A DNA stretch of 64,000 nt from NCBI RefSeq assembly GCF_030813695.1, contig NZ_JAUSVA010000002.1, positions 8,641,501-8,705,500 on the forward strand, read 5' to 3'. Shown here piece by piece: positions 25,072 through 33,720 of this stretch; position 1 is the first letter of the stretch, and every line of letters begins with the position of its first letter. The notes beneath the pieces were generated by a model. That model was not told where the DNA came from, made no database searches, and was given only the letters and a program-made list of their open reading frames with translations. This DNA comes from Kitasatospora herbaricolor. Its GTDB lineage: Bacteria > Actinomycetota > Actinomycetes > Streptomycetales > Streptomycetaceae. The position numbers and the translations under genes were made by a program.

Positions 25072-25365
25072 GGGAGCCCAACCTGTGCCACCGCGCCGGC
25101 CCTGCTGCCGCCGCCCCCGGTCGCGGGGGCGGCCCCGGCGGATTCGTCGCGCGGCCCCGGTCAGGAGCAGTCGCAGGTGGGCGAAGGGGCGCCCTCCTGC
25201 CGCTCGGCCGGGCTCGGCGGCGCCTCCACCGACGTCCTGACCGCGTCGGCCCGCCGCCGGCGGACGTACGGAGGGATCCCGCCGCACCGCACGGGGGAGC
25301 CGGTCGCCGGCCCGCGACCTACCCTGGACCCAGACCCTGGCGGAGGAGCGGCCGAAGGGGTGAGC

Positions 25366-27843
25366 ATGCCGGAGAAGGGCCCGGAGAACGCCGTGCAGGA
25401 GGCCACCATCGACCGGCTGCGCGCCGAGGTGGAGGGCCAGCGCCGGGCGATGCGCACCCGCGCCGTGATCGAGCAGGCCAAGGGCATCCTGGTCGAGCGG
25501 CTCGCCTGCTCGCCCGAGCAGGCGTTCGAGCACCTCACCCGCCTGTCCCAGGACGCGAACCGCAAGCTGGTCGACCTGGCCGCCGACCTGGTGGGTTCGG
25601 TCGCGCCGCCGGAGGCGGACGCGCATCCCCAGGCCGCCGGCGAACCTCCCCCGGTGGTCGGGCCGCCGACCGCCCCGAGGAGTCGGGGCCGCCGGGTGAC
25701 GGACCACGCCCCCGTGCCCGCCGCACCCGGGCAGCGGGGCCTCTCGGCCGGCGGGTTCGCCGCCCGCTACCACCTGGCGGCCTCGGCGCTGTCCGCCGCC
25801 GAGTCCCCCGACGAACTCGCTGCACTCCTGATGGAGACGGCGCTGGCCCCGCTCGGCGTCAGCGCGCTCGCCGTCACCCGGCTGGAGCCGGACGGCGCCC
25901 TGCGGCTGGTGGCCAGCCACGGGGTGCCCGCCCATCAGCTCAGCCAGTGGCAGCGGATCCCCCCGCAGATGTCCCTGCCGCTGACCGACGCTGCGCGCCG
26001 CGGCGCCACCGTCTGGGTGCATGGCCGGGGCGAGTTCAGCCGGCGGTACCCCGACCTGACCGGCCAGGACCTCGTCCCCGGCGACACCGTCTGCGCGCTG
26101 CCCCTGCGCACCGGCGAGCAACTGATCGGCGCGATCAAACTCGGCTGGCCGGGCACCTGCACCCCGACCGCGGACGTCCGGCGGCACCTCTCCGCCCTCG
26201 CCCGGCTCTGCGCCGGCGAGTTGCTGCGGGTGCTCGCGCTCGGCCCGGAGGGCGGGGGAGCGCCGTTCCCCGCCGGCGAACCCTGGTTCCAGGCGGTGCT
26301 GGACGCCCTGCTCGACCCGGTGCTCATCCTGCACGCCGTCCGGGCGGGTGACGGAGCGGCGACCGACGGTCCGGTGACCGAGGGGCCGGTGACCGACGGG
26401 ACCGTGACCGACCTGCGGGTGGTGCACGCCAACGCCGCCACCGTCGACCTCGCCGGCCGCACCGGCGCGGCCCTCACCGGCCGGCTGCTCAGCGAGCTGT
26501 ACCCCGGCATGGTGGCGTCCGGCACCTTCCGGCAGTTGATCGACGTCGCCGTCGGCAGGGAGCCCTACCTCGGCGCCGCCGAACAGTTCGTGGAGGTGGT
26601 CGGCGGCGCCGTGCACGGCTCCAGCATGACGCTGCGGGCCACCCCGTTCCTGGACGGCGTACTGGTCAGCTGGCGCGCCCACGACGAGCAGGAGCGCCGG
26701 GAGGCCCAACTCGCCCAGGCCCAACGGCTGGCCGGTCTCGGCACCTGGCAGTGGCGGGTGGCAGACGACCGCTTCGACTGCTCGCCCGAGGTGTTCCGGC
26801 TGCTCGGGCTGCCCCGGCCGGCCCGGCCCGGCCACCTGACGGCGGCCGAGGCCGAGTCGGCGATCGCGCCCGGGGACCGGCAGGCGGTGCGCCGGGTGGC
26901 GCGGAGGCTGCTCGACGGCGAGCGGGCCGCCGCACTGGAGTTCCGGATCGTCCGCCCCGACGGCGTCGGCCGAGGTGTCCGGGCGATGGCCGAGACCGTG
27001 CCCGGGCCCACCCCCGGCAGCCCCGTACTCGCGGTGCGCGGGGTGGTCCAGGACGTGACCGCCTGGTGGCGCACCGAGGAGGCCCTGGTCGACGCCCGGT
27101 CGCGGCTCGCCGAGCAGGTCCGCCGGACCGCCGACGAGCACCGCGCCGTCCTGGCGCTGCAGCACGCCCTGATGGACGTGCCGGGCGGGCCGCCCACGCC
27201 CGGCCTCGAAGTCGCCGCCCGCTACCTGCCGGCCGAGTCCGAGGCCAAGGTCGGCGGCGACTGGTACGACGCCCTGAACCTGCCCGACGGCACGGTGCTG
27301 ATCGTCGTCGGCGACGTCTCCGGGCACGGCCTGCGCGCCGCCGCCGGCATGGCCCAGCTCCGGGACGCGCTGCGCGGCATGGCCTTCACCGGCGCCGAGC
27401 CGGCGCAGTTGCTGGAGCGGCTCAACCAGATGCTCTGCCACCTGGGCGGCGGCTTCATCGCCACCGCGGTCTGCGGCCTGCTCGATCCGGTGAACCGCAC
27501 CCTGACCTGGGCCCGGGCCGGGCACCTGCCCCCGCTGCTGGTCCACGACGGCACCGCCCGCCACCTGGAGCTGCTTCCCGGCCCGATACTCGGCGCCGTC
27601 CCGCGCGGCGTGTACCGCAGCACCGTCCTGCGGCTGGACCCGGAGGACCTGGTGCTGCTCTTCACCGACGGCCTGATCGAGCGGCGGGGCGAGGACCTCG
27701 CACTCGGCCTCGACCGCCTCGCCCGGGCCGTGGAGGACTACCGCGTGCCGGGCCTCGACGGCTGCCTGGACCACGTGCTGCGCAGGCTCAAGGCGCCGAA
27801 CCCCAGCGACGACACCTGTGTCGTCGCCCTGCGGCTGAGCTGA
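25366..27843 (+). CDS. ANTAR-GAF-PAS-PAS-SpoIIE family protein phosphatase
   Basis: This 825-residue multidomain regulator starts with an ANTAR-like RNA-binding domain (about 16-66) carrying RTRAVIEQAKGILVERLACS and NRKLVDLAADLVG. A GAF domain (about 126-300), a PAS domain (about 306-440) and a PAS_3-like domain (about 448-560, with GLGTWQWRV) follow. The C-terminal PP2C/SpoIIE domain (about 605-825) has GGDWYDALNLPDG, VVGDVSGHG and FTDGLIERR with the metal-binding Asp residues. Such phosphatases dephosphorylate STAS antagonists and so activate sigma factors. The ATG start is used; GTG two codons earlier is possible. A short T-D-G-P-V repeat interrupts the first PAS domain. Confidence 0.92.
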   Translation: MPEKGPENAVQEATIDRLRAEVEGQRRAMRTRAVIEQAKGILVERLACSPEQAFEHLTRLSQDANRKLVDLAADLVGSVAPPEADAHPQAAGEPPPVVGPPTAPRSRGRRVTDHAPVPAAPGQRGLSAGGFAARYHLAASALSAAESPDELAALLMETALAPLGVSALAVTRLEPDGALRLVASHGVPAHQLSQWQRIPPQMSLPLTDAARRGATVWVHGRGEFSRRYPDLTGQDLVPGDTVCALPLRTGEQLIGAIKLGWPGTCTPTADVRRHLSALARLCAGELLRVLALGPEGGGAPFPAGEPWFQAVLDALLDPVLILHAVRAGDGAATDGPVTEGPVTDGTVTDLRVVHANAATVDLAGRTGAALTGRLLSELYPGMVASGTFRQLIDVAVGREPYLGAAEQFVEVVGGAVHGSSMTLRATPFLDGVLVSWRAHDEQERREAQLAQAQRLAGLGTWQWRVADDRFDCSPEVFRLLGLPRPARPGHLTAAEAESAIAPGDRQAVRRVARRLLDGERAAALEFRIVRPDGVGRGVRAMAETVPGPTPGSPVLAVRGVVQDVTAWWRTEEALVDARSRLAEQVRRTADEHRAVLALQHALMDVPGGPPTPGLEVAARYLPAESEAKVGGDWYDALNLPDGTVLIVVGDVSGHGLRAAAGMAQLRDALRGMAFTGAEPAQLLERLNQMLCHLGGGFIATAVCGLLDPVNRTLTWARAGHLPPLLVHDGTARHLELLPGPILGAVPRGVYRSTVLRLDPEDLVLLFTDGLIERRGEDLALGLDRLARAVEDYRVPGLDGCLDHVLRRLKAPNPSDDTCVVALRLS

Positions 27844-27935
27844 CGCCCGCGCCTGGTGCGCTCGCACGTCGGCCCGGATCGTACGGACCGTCACACCGGT
27901 CGCCGGCCGCAGCCGGTGACGGTGCGTTCGGACCC

Positions 27936-27958
27936 GGCAGCCGGCGCGGCCGGCTGCC
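27936..27958 (+). terminator. Hairpin downstream of the ANTAR-SpoIIE gene
   Basis: A perfect 9-bp stem (GGCAGCCGG pairing with CCGGCTGCC) with a 5-base loop lies 92 bp after the stop codon, between convergent genes. It is a probable bidirectional terminator. Confidence 0.6.
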
Positions 27959-28024
27959 TCGCCCCGGCCCTACCGGGCGCCCGGCGGGGCGGCCGCGCGC
28001 ACGGGCCCCGCCCCGGCCGAGGAG

Positions 28025-28810
28025 TCAGGACAGGCAGACGAAGAGGAGCTGGATCAGGCAGTCCGGCGAGGCGGCGGGGGAGGGGCTGGTGCGCAGGGTC
28101 GGGTTCGGGCTCGGGGCGGAGGTCTCGACGGGCGCGGGCGCCGGCGGCCGCGAGGGCGGTGCGGACGGGGGAGGGGTCGGCTCGGGCCGCTTCGCACCCT
28201 CCGCGGGGGCGCGCGGGGGCTCGGCGGCCGCGGCGCCGGGCCGTGGAGGCGGGCCCGCCGGTTGCGCCGGGTCACCGGGCGCGGGAGCCCCGGCCGGTTC
28301 GGCGGAACCGCTGGGCCGCGTGAGCGGACCGGGGTACGCCGTGGCGGTGTCCGGGCCGGCCGTGACTCCCGCGTCGGTCAGCGGCTCCGCGACGAGCGCC
28401 TGTTGAGGTTGCTGCGCGCGCGGGGCGGCAGGTCGGGGCCGGCCCGCGTCACCGCCGATCGGCGCGCTCAGGACGGCCGACCGGGGCGGCGCGGAGCCGG
28501 CGCCCGCACCGGTGGTCACCAGCAGGACCACCGCGCCGATGCAGGTGGCCAGCAAGGCCGGCAGCAGGCCCGGCCCACGGGTGGACCGCCGGCCGGGAGA
28601 GGCCGGGGTGCCGGCGGGCCCGGGCAGGCCGGGCGGGCGGCGGGTGCCGGCCCGGACCGGGTGGGCGGTGGCGCGCGGAGGCGGCAGTCGGGCCGTCATC
28701 GCCGGTGCGGGCTCCGGGGCGGCGTCCGGCAGCGTGCCGGACGCCACCCCGCACCCCGCGCAGGAGAGGGCACCGTTGACGTGGCGTCGGCATGTCGGGC
28801 AGTACTTCAA
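28025..28810 (-). CDS. SCO2400-family membrane protein with N-terminal zinc ribbon
   Basis: This protein of about 261 residues begins KYCPTCRRHVNGALSCAGCG, a four-cysteine zinc ribbon (C4, C7, C17, C20) typical of the SCO2400 family of streptomycetes. A Pro/Arg-rich linker, one transmembrane helix (GLLPALLATCIGAVVLLVTTG) and a long Pro/Ala-rich extracytoplasmic tail follow. The TTG start is chosen because GGAGG stands four to five bases upstream and the zinc ribbon then begins at residue 2, as in the family; longer in-frame starts would add unrelated sequence. Function is unknown. The layout suggests a cytoplasmic sensor linked to an outside tail. Confidence 0.8.
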   Translation of the reverse strand: MKYCPTCRRHVNGALSCAGCGVASGTLPDAAPEPAPAMTARLPPPRATAHPVRAGTRRPPGLPGPAGTPASPGRRSTRGPGLLPALLATCIGAVVLLVTTGAGAGSAPPRSAVLSAPIGGDAGRPRPAAPRAQQPQQALVAEPLTDAGVTAGPDTATAYPGPLTRPSGSAEPAGAPAPGDPAQPAGPPPRPGAAAAEPPRAPAEGAKRPEPTPPPSAPPSRPPAPAPVETSAPSPNPTLRTSPSPAASPDCLIQLLFVCLS

Positions 28811-28966
28811 GGGACCCTCCACGTCCGATGGAGCGCGGCTTCGACGCCCCGGGCACCAACCACGCTGGCAGAGGGACGGCCAAGCCCTCGCCACCTCGGC
28901 GAAACGGCCCACCCCCGGCGGCGCGGGTTGCTACCCTGCCGCGTTCCGCCGGTCGCCGCGGGGGAG

Positions 28967-29503
28967 TCAGCAGCCGGGGGCGACCGGCGCGGACGATGTC
29001 AGGGCGAGTGCGGCGGCCCGCAACTCGGCGGCCCGCCTCCGCATCTCCAGCCCCGTGGCGTACTCGGGGCAGCACGCGCACGGCGGGATCAGCCGTGCGA
29101 ACGCTCGCTCCTGCGCGGTTTCGGTCCCCTCCTCCCACCAGTCGTCCGTCGCCAGGTCGGCGGGTTCGATCTCGCCCGCGAGGAGTCCCGCCGCCAGCCG
29201 GCGCAAGGCGTGGCGCCGTGCCAGGTCCGGATCCGGCAGCTCGATCCCGCACTCGGCGAGCGCCTGCTCGAAGGCGTGGCGGATGTCGGCGACGTCCGCG
29301 TTGCGCGGCAGTCCGGCAAGCTCGCACAGCGTCGGGGTGTCCAGCCCGGCCACGAGCGCCTCGGCGGCGACCATCGGCAGGTCCTCCGGGGGAATCTCGT
29401 CCGCCCGGTACCGGCACGCCACCTCACCCAGAGCCGCGAGGCCGCGCCGCGTCGGGGTTTCCGGGTCTGGTGTCGTTCCTGTCCGTCTCATGTTCCTCAC
29501 CAT
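28967..29503 (-). CDS. Conserved hypothetical soluble protein, 178 residues
   Basis: This is an acidic, helix-rich protein. Recognisable blocks are TPTLCELAGLPRNADVADIR, then HAFEQALAECGIELPDPDLA, ARRHALRRLAAGLLAGEIEP and a C-terminal CACCPEY cysteine cluster. The composition and codon use are those of a real gene, and I recall similar streptomycete proteins of unknown function with repeated helical segments, but no named family was recognised. ATG at 29503 is used; ATG at 29491, closer to GAGGAAC, is the alternative. It is divergent from the MarR gene and shares its promoter region. Confidence 0.7.
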   Translation of the reverse strand: MVRNMRRTGTTPDPETPTRRGLAALGEVACRYRADEIPPEDLPMVAAEALVAGLDTPTLCELAGLPRNADVADIRHAFEQALAECGIELPDPDLARRHALRRLAAGLLAGEIEPADLATDDWWEEGTETAQERAFARLIPPCACCPEYATGLEMRRRAAELRAAALALTSSAPVAPGC

Positions 29504-29649
29504 GCCAGCACGGTGTTCGGCAAGGCTGCCGGGGTCCGCGATCGCGACCGTGCCACGGCCGAGAAGGCGCTGTCGGGGAGTTGGAGCAGGCCCGGACGGA
29601 GGTCCGCGCGTCCCTCGTAGCGGATCCGCGAGAACCCTGGTCGGGAGAT

Positions 29650-29679
29650 GCATAAAGGATTCATATAAATCCGCTATGC
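29650..29679. promoter_or_regulatory. 30-bp dyad: probable MarR operator and promoter core
   Basis: An AT-rich stretch, striking in this GC-rich DNA, forms a dyad centred at 29664.5. The outer arms GCATA and TATGC pair perfectly, and the inner arms GGATT and AATCC pair around CATATA. Twelve of fifteen positions are symmetric. It includes a TATAAA -10-like element 18 bp before the MarR ATG and lies in the divergent promoter region, as expected for an autorepressing MarR protein. Confidence 0.7.
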
Positions 29680-29686
29680 TTCGGGC

Positions 29687-30145
29687 ATGAGTCGCCGAGA
29701 CGCCGCGCACAGCGCTTCCTATGCCATCGGGTCAGCCCTCTACGGTCTGGCCACCAGGGCCGTGAGACGCCTTCCCCGCGACCTGAGCCTGACGTCCGCC
29801 GCCACCCTGGCCACCCTGGACAGCACCGGCCCGCGACGGATCACCGATCTGGCGGCGGCCGAGGGCGTCACCCAGCCCGCGATGACGGTCCTGGTCCGGG
29901 TGATGGAGGAATCCGGACTGGTCGAGCGGAAGGGCGATCCGTCCGACAAGCGGGTCACGCTGGTCTGCCTGACCGAGGCCGGCGCGTCGTACGTCCGGGA
30001 GCGACGCCAGGCGGGCGTCGATGCGTACGCGCGGTTGATCGACGAACTCACCGGTGACGAGGTCGAGGCCCTCGCGGTAGCCCTTCCGGCGCTGCTGCAC
30101 CTGGCGGAGCTCGAAAGCCACGCCCGAGGCGAGTCCGTCCGGTGA
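29687..30145 (+). CDS. MarR-family transcriptional regulator
   Basis: This 152-residue winged-helix regulator has a DNA-binding core RITDLAAAEGVTQPAMTVLV (about 47-67) and the wing GLVERKGDPSDKRVTLVCLT, where the D-x-R motif is the MarR hallmark. The C-terminal helices LIDELTGDEVEALAVALPALL form the dimer interface. It overlaps the MFS gene by four bases (GTGA) and is preceded by a palindromic AT-rich operator. It is therefore a likely repressor of the efflux pump, released by a small aromatic or antibiotic-like ligand. There is little Shine-Dalgarno sequence, so the mRNA may be nearly leaderless. Confidence 0.94.
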   Translation: MSRRDAAHSASYAIGSALYGLATRAVRRLPRDLSLTSAATLATLDSTGPRRITDLAAAEGVTQPAMTVLVRVMEESGLVERKGDPSDKRVTLVCLTEAGASYVRERRQAGVDAYARLIDELTGDEVEALAVALPALLHLAELESHARGESVR

Positions 30146-31560
30146 CCGCGGCCCAGGCTCACGAGCAGCCCATGAGCACTGCCCCGATACGCTCCGAGCT
30201 ACGTCTGCTGGTCCCCGCCCTGGTGTTCATCGCCCTGGTCGTGGCGGTGGTCGCCAGCCTCGGGACGCCGCTCATCACGAGCGTGGCGACCACGTTCCAC
30301 GTCTCCCTCGACAGTGCGCAGTGGACGCTGACCATCGCCCTGCTCAGCGGCGCCGTCGCCACGCCCGTCCTCGGCCGGCTCGGAGCCGGCCCGCACCGGC
30401 GGGCCACGATTCTCGTCACGCTGGCGATCGTCGTCGTCGGCAGCGCGCTCACCGTCCTGCCGCTGCCGTTCGCCTGGCTGCTCGTGGGCAGGGCGGCCCA
30501 AGGCGTCGGACTCGGTCTCACGGCGCTGATGATGGGCGTGGCCCGCGACCATCTTCCCGAGGAGCGCAGCGCGGCCACGATCGCCCTGATCTCCGTGGTC
30601 TCCGTCATCGGAGCCGGCGTCGGCTACCCGCTGGCCGCGCTGCTCGCCGAGTTCGGCGGACTGCGGGCCGCCTACGGCCTCGGCCTGCTCGTCACCGCCC
30701 TCGCCTTCGTGACCGCGTGGCGCTCCATGCCCGCAGCTCCCGAAGGCCGCGGCGCCCACGTGAACGTGGCCGGTGCGCTCGTCCTGGCGGGCGGACTGCT
30801 CCTTGTCCTGTTCCTGGCCGGCGAGCGGAGCCTGTGGAGCCGACACCTCGCCGTGGCGGTGACCCTTGCCGTCGTCGCCGTACTCCTGCTCTGCGGCTGG
30901 ACCGTTTCCGAACTGCGGACCAGGACGCCCCTGGTCGACGTCCGGGCGGTACGGCACCCGGCGGTCGCCGGGGCGAACATCGCCATGTTCGTCGGCGGGA
31001 GCGGCATGTACCTCCTGCTCACGCTCATCACCCGCTACGCGCAGACGCCGCACAGCGCCGGCTACGGCTTCGGACTCACCACCTTCGTGGCCGGGCTGGT
31101 CCTCGTCCCGTTCTCCGTGCTGGGGTTCGTCGCAGGCAGGCTCACGCCGCGGGTCCGGATCGACGGCCCCCTGCTCCTGGCCGGCAGCGCCGCCGTCGTC
31201 GGCGGCGGGTTCGTCCTGTTCGCCACCGCCCGGTCCGATCCGGCCGAACTGCTCGCGGCCATGGGCGTGCTGGGCTTCGGCGTCGGCGGCTTCTCGGCCG
31301 CCATGCCCGGCGTCATCCTGGCCGTCACCCCCAAGAGCGAGACGTCGAGCGCCATGAGCTTCAACTACGTCGTCCGCAGCGTCGGGTACTCCCTGGGCAG
31401 TGCCCTCGGCGGTCTGATCCTGGCCGCCGGCACCGCCACCGGCCGCACCTTCCCGGACGACGACGCCTACACGACCGCGGCGCTGGTCGGCGTCGCCGCG
31501 ATGGCGGTCACGACCACGGCCGGCCTCGCCCTCGCCCGCCGTGGAACGGGGCAGGTCTGA
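30142..31560 (+). CDS. MFS transporter, probable drug efflux
   Basis: A 472-residue permease has about 14 hydrophobic helices. The motif-A-like loop GRLGAGPHRRATI, the GRAAQGVGLGLTALMMG segment of motif B and the GYPLAALLAEFGGLRAAY motif C region indicate a drug:H+ antiporter of the DHA2/EmrB type. It starts at a GTG overlapping the MarR stop codon, giving a classic MarR-MFS operon. The substrate is unknown, but induction by its own substrate via MarR is expected. It ends 5 bp from the convergent alpha/beta hydrolase gene. Confidence 0.93.
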   Translation: MTAAQAHEQPMSTAPIRSELRLLVPALVFIALVVAVVASLGTPLITSVATTFHVSLDSAQWTLTIALLSGAVATPVLGRLGAGPHRRATILVTLAIVVVGSALTVLPLPFAWLLVGRAAQGVGLGLTALMMGVARDHLPEERSAATIALISVVSVIGAGVGYPLAALLAEFGGLRAAYGLGLLVTALAFVTAWRSMPAAPEGRGAHVNVAGALVLAGGLLLVLFLAGERSLWSRHLAVAVTLAVVAVLLLCGWTVSELRTRTPLVDVRAVRHPAVAGANIAMFVGGSGMYLLLTLITRYAQTPHSAGYGFGLTTFVAGLVLVPFSVLGFVAGRLTPRVRIDGPLLLAGSAAVVGGGFVLFATARSDPAELLAAMGVLGFGVGGFSAAMPGVILAVTPKSETSSAMSFNYVVRSVGYSLGSALGGLILAAGTATGRTFPDDDAYTTAALVGVAAMAVTTTAGLALARRGTGQV

Positions 31561-31565
31561 AACGG

Positions 31566-32432
31566 TCAGTCAGGACCGCCTTCTTCGTCGCCGGTGGCGG
31601 TGTGCCGAAGGATCGCGGGGACGACCGTCGCCCAGTCGGCTCGCTCGATCCCGTGGCCGGCGTCCCGAAGGGTCAGCAGCTCCGCCCCGGGGATCTGCTC
31701 CGCGAGTGCCTCGCCGTGGAGGAGCGGGAACATCGGATCGGCGGTCCCGTGGATCACCAGGGTGGGCACGGCGATCGAGGACAGCGGCGCCTGCGGGGGA
31801 TCGCCGTCCGGGAGCGAGTCGTGGTTGCGGGCCGCGGCGAAGTCGTGCGCGCGCTCGATGTCGCGGCGGACCAGGCCGCGGGCGGCCGTCCCGTCGAAGG
31901 GGCGCCGGCCTCCGGCGAGCACCCGTGCGTAGGCCACCTGGTGCTCGACCACCGCGTCGGCACCCGGGTGGTGGACGGGCGGGGCCGCCACGAAGTGGAT
32001 GAACTCCTCTGTCGGCGGGGGAAGTTCGCGGTCACCGGGTACGGCGGCGGAGGTACTGATCAGGACGAGCGAGCGGACCCGGTCGGCGTGACCGATCGCG
32101 AGCAACTGCGCGAGCGCCCCGCCGGCCGAGACCCCCACGACGTGCGCGGCCGGGACCTCGTAGGCGTCGAGCACCCCCGCGGCGTCCCGGACCAGGTCCG
32201 TCGCGGTGTATCCGGGGCGGCCCGGCTTGTAGGTGACCGACCGGCCGGTGTCGCGGTGGTCGTAACGGATCACGAAGCGCCTGCCCTCGGCGAGCAGCCG
32301 GCAGAAGCCGTCCTCCCACCAGAGCATCGACGCCCCGGTGCCCATGACGAGCAGGACGGGCGGGGCCGCCGGGTCGCCGAAGGCCTCGGTGCACAGCTCG
32401 ACGCCGTCCACCTCCACCATGCGCTCGGCCAT
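31566..32432 (-). CDS. Alpha/beta hydrolase
   Basis: This 288-residue soluble hydrolase is close to the RdmC/DauP-like esterases of aromatic polyketide pathways and to generic alpha/beta hydrolases. It has the oxyanion segment LLVMGTGASMLWWE, YDHRDTGRSV, the nucleophile elbow GVSAGGAL, the acid in HGTADPMFPL and the catalytic His in DAGHGIE. The ATG follows GGAGAG. It probably hydrolyses an ester of an unknown substrate. It is nearly end-to-end with the convergent MFS gene, but being on the opposite strand it is not part of that operon. Confidence 0.92.
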   Translation of the reverse strand: MAERMVEVDGVELCTEAFGDPAAPPVLLVMGTGASMLWWEDGFCRLLAEGRRFVIRYDHRDTGRSVTYKPGRPGYTATDLVRDAAGVLDAYEVPAAHVVGVSAGGALAQLLAIGHADRVRSLVLISTSAAVPGDRELPPPTEEFIHFVAAPPVHHPGADAVVEHQVAYARVLAGGRRPFDGTAARGLVRRDIERAHDFAAARNHDSLPDGDPPQAPLSSIAVPTLVIHGTADPMFPLLHGEALAEQIPGAELLTLRDAGHGIERADWATVVPAILRHTATGDEEGGPD

Positions 32433-32478
32433 CGCCGGCTCTCCTCTCCCGCCCGGTGCGGTCGCCGGGGCCGTCGCG

Positions 32479-32646
32479 TCAGCGGGTGGGGCGCCGTCCG
32501 GTCCGGCGCAGGCGGGCGGCCCCGAACAGCAGGGCGCAGAGGAAGACCAGCACGCCGATGACGAGCAGGTAGAACAGGCCCTTGACCGTCGCGCCGAGGA
32601 TCCCGAGCACGACGGCGGCGAGGACCAGGAACAGCAGCCAGGCCAC
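32479..32646 (-). CDS. Small hydrophobic membrane protein (55 residues)
   Basis: This very short gene starts at GTG nine bases after GGGAGG. The product is two hydrophobic helices (AWLLFLVLAAVVLGILGA and GLFYLLVIGVLVFLCALLFG) joined by a TVK turn, with a basic tail ARLRRTGRRPTR. Small hydrophobic proteins of this shape are common in streptomycete stress loci and have no known function. It lies 20 bp downstream of the PRC-barrel gene and is probably co-transcribed with it. Confidence 0.75.
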   Translation of the reverse strand: MAWLLFLVLAAVVLGILGATVKGLFYLLVIGVLVFLCALLFGAARLRRTGRRPTR

Positions 32647-32666
32647 GGCGGTCCACCTCCCGTCGG

Positions 32667-33023
32667 TCAGCGGCGGGCGAGTTGGCGTTCGCCACCCGCG
32701 CCCGGCGCGTACTCCAGCTTGTAGTGGGCGAACACCTCGGGCTCCTGCTCGGCGGTGAGCACCCCGTCCGTGTCGATCGAGGGCGCGTCCTTCACCAGGG
32801 CCTTCCCGAACGCGACCTTGACGTAGCCGGGACCGACGATCGCCCCGGCCAGCGGCACGAACACCAAGCGGTGCCGGGTCGGCAGGCCGACGCTGACGGT
32901 CGCGAACGACGGTTCGTCGGTGGACGTGTTCACGTACACCGACTCCAGGACTCCGATCTTCTTTCCGTCCTGGTCGACGACGTCTTGATCACGCCACTCG
33001 CGGATGTCGGCGATCTGGATCAT
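32667..33023 (-). CDS. PRC-barrel domain protein (second copy)
   Basis: This 118-residue protein has a PRC-barrel fold: REWRDQDVVDQDGKKIGVLE, TRHRLVFVPLAGAIVGPGYV and a tail with FAHYKLEYAPG. The ATG follows GGAGG with ideal spacing. It is related in fold, but not closely in sequence, to the gene at 12762. PRC-barrel proteins of this type are frequent in actinobacterial general-stress regulons; the molecular role is unclear. It forms a probable operon with the small hydrophobic protein downstream and perhaps the 53-residue gene upstream. Confidence 0.88.
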   Translation of the reverse strand: MIQIADIREWRDQDVVDQDGKKIGVLESVYVNTSTDEPSFATVSVGLPTRHRLVFVPLAGAIVGPGYVKVAFGKALVKDAPSIDTDGVLTAEQEPEVFAHYKLEYAPGAGGERQLARR

Positions 33024-33132
33024 GCGTGGCCTCCGATCAACGGGCAGTGCCTTCCATCCTGCGGTCACCTGCGCCTCTCCGGCCACCGAGCGGGGCGGGG
33101 GCGGGGCGTCGGACCGGGTGCCGGACCAGGAC

Positions 33133-33294
33133 TCAGGCCGGGTGGCCGGCGTCGATGTCCGCGACGTCCTGCAGGGCCGGCGGGGCGGCGGCCGCCGGTG
33201 CGCGGGTGCTGACCGGGGCGAGGAGCAAGCCGACGTGGTCGCCCCAGTCGGCCCGGTCCAGCAGGGTGGTGAAGGTGGTGAACTGGTTTTCCAC
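33133..33294 (-). CDS. Possible small protein, 53 residues
   Basis: This short open frame starts at GTG four bases after GGAGG. The predicted peptide begins VENQFTTFTTLLDRADWGDH, then an Ala/Pro-rich stretch and an acidic end VADIDAGHPA. The N-terminal half has the look of a structured helix and the ribosome-binding site is good, but no family was recognised. It precedes the PRC-barrel gene on the same strand by 109 bp. Confidence 0.45.
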   Translation of the reverse strand: MENQFTTFTTLLDRADWGDHVGLLLAPVSTRAPAAAAPPALQDVADIDAGHPA

Positions 33295-33720
33295 GGTGCC
33301 TCCAGCCTCCAGGGGAGTGGCCACCCCGGCCGGGGGCGGCCACTCCGTCCGGGTCGTCGCACGTCCTTCGTCGCGGACGGACGCACCGCGCCGTCGCCGC
33401 GATCCGCCACGGCCCCTACGGGGCCCTGGGGAAGCCGTCCGTGACTCCTCCTCCGCACGCGGTACGCGCCTGCCCGGGTGGGCCGATCCGAAACGGCCGG
33501 GGCCGCCGGCAGACCGGCCCTGGCCCGTCCGCCCGGCACCCGGCGCCGGACCGCAAACCGCAAGGTTGGCGGCCGCCGGAGCGGACAGACGCACGGCAGG
33601 GCGGCAGCCCCCTTCCGTCGCCGGCACCCGGCCGGGTGCCGGGTGCGTGCCGACGGCTTCCGGGGCGCCCCCGGACCGTCGGACGCCCTCGCCTACGGAG
33701 GGTGACCGGAGGAGTAGGAC
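33295..33720. other. Intergenic region between divergent genes
   Basis: This is about 425 bp of GC-rich DNA without a convincing gene; open frames here show poor third-position bias. Short GCCGGGTGCCGGGTGC-type direct repeats occur near 33632-33648. It must hold promoters for both flanking genes, but no clear consensus element was seen. Confidence 0.4.

Noticed and set aside
24433..27894. Leftward frame continuing from the LysE gene through the ANTAR-SpoIIE gene
   Set aside because: Only the last 212 codons have LysE homology and codon bias; the rest is antisense to a clear multidomain gene.
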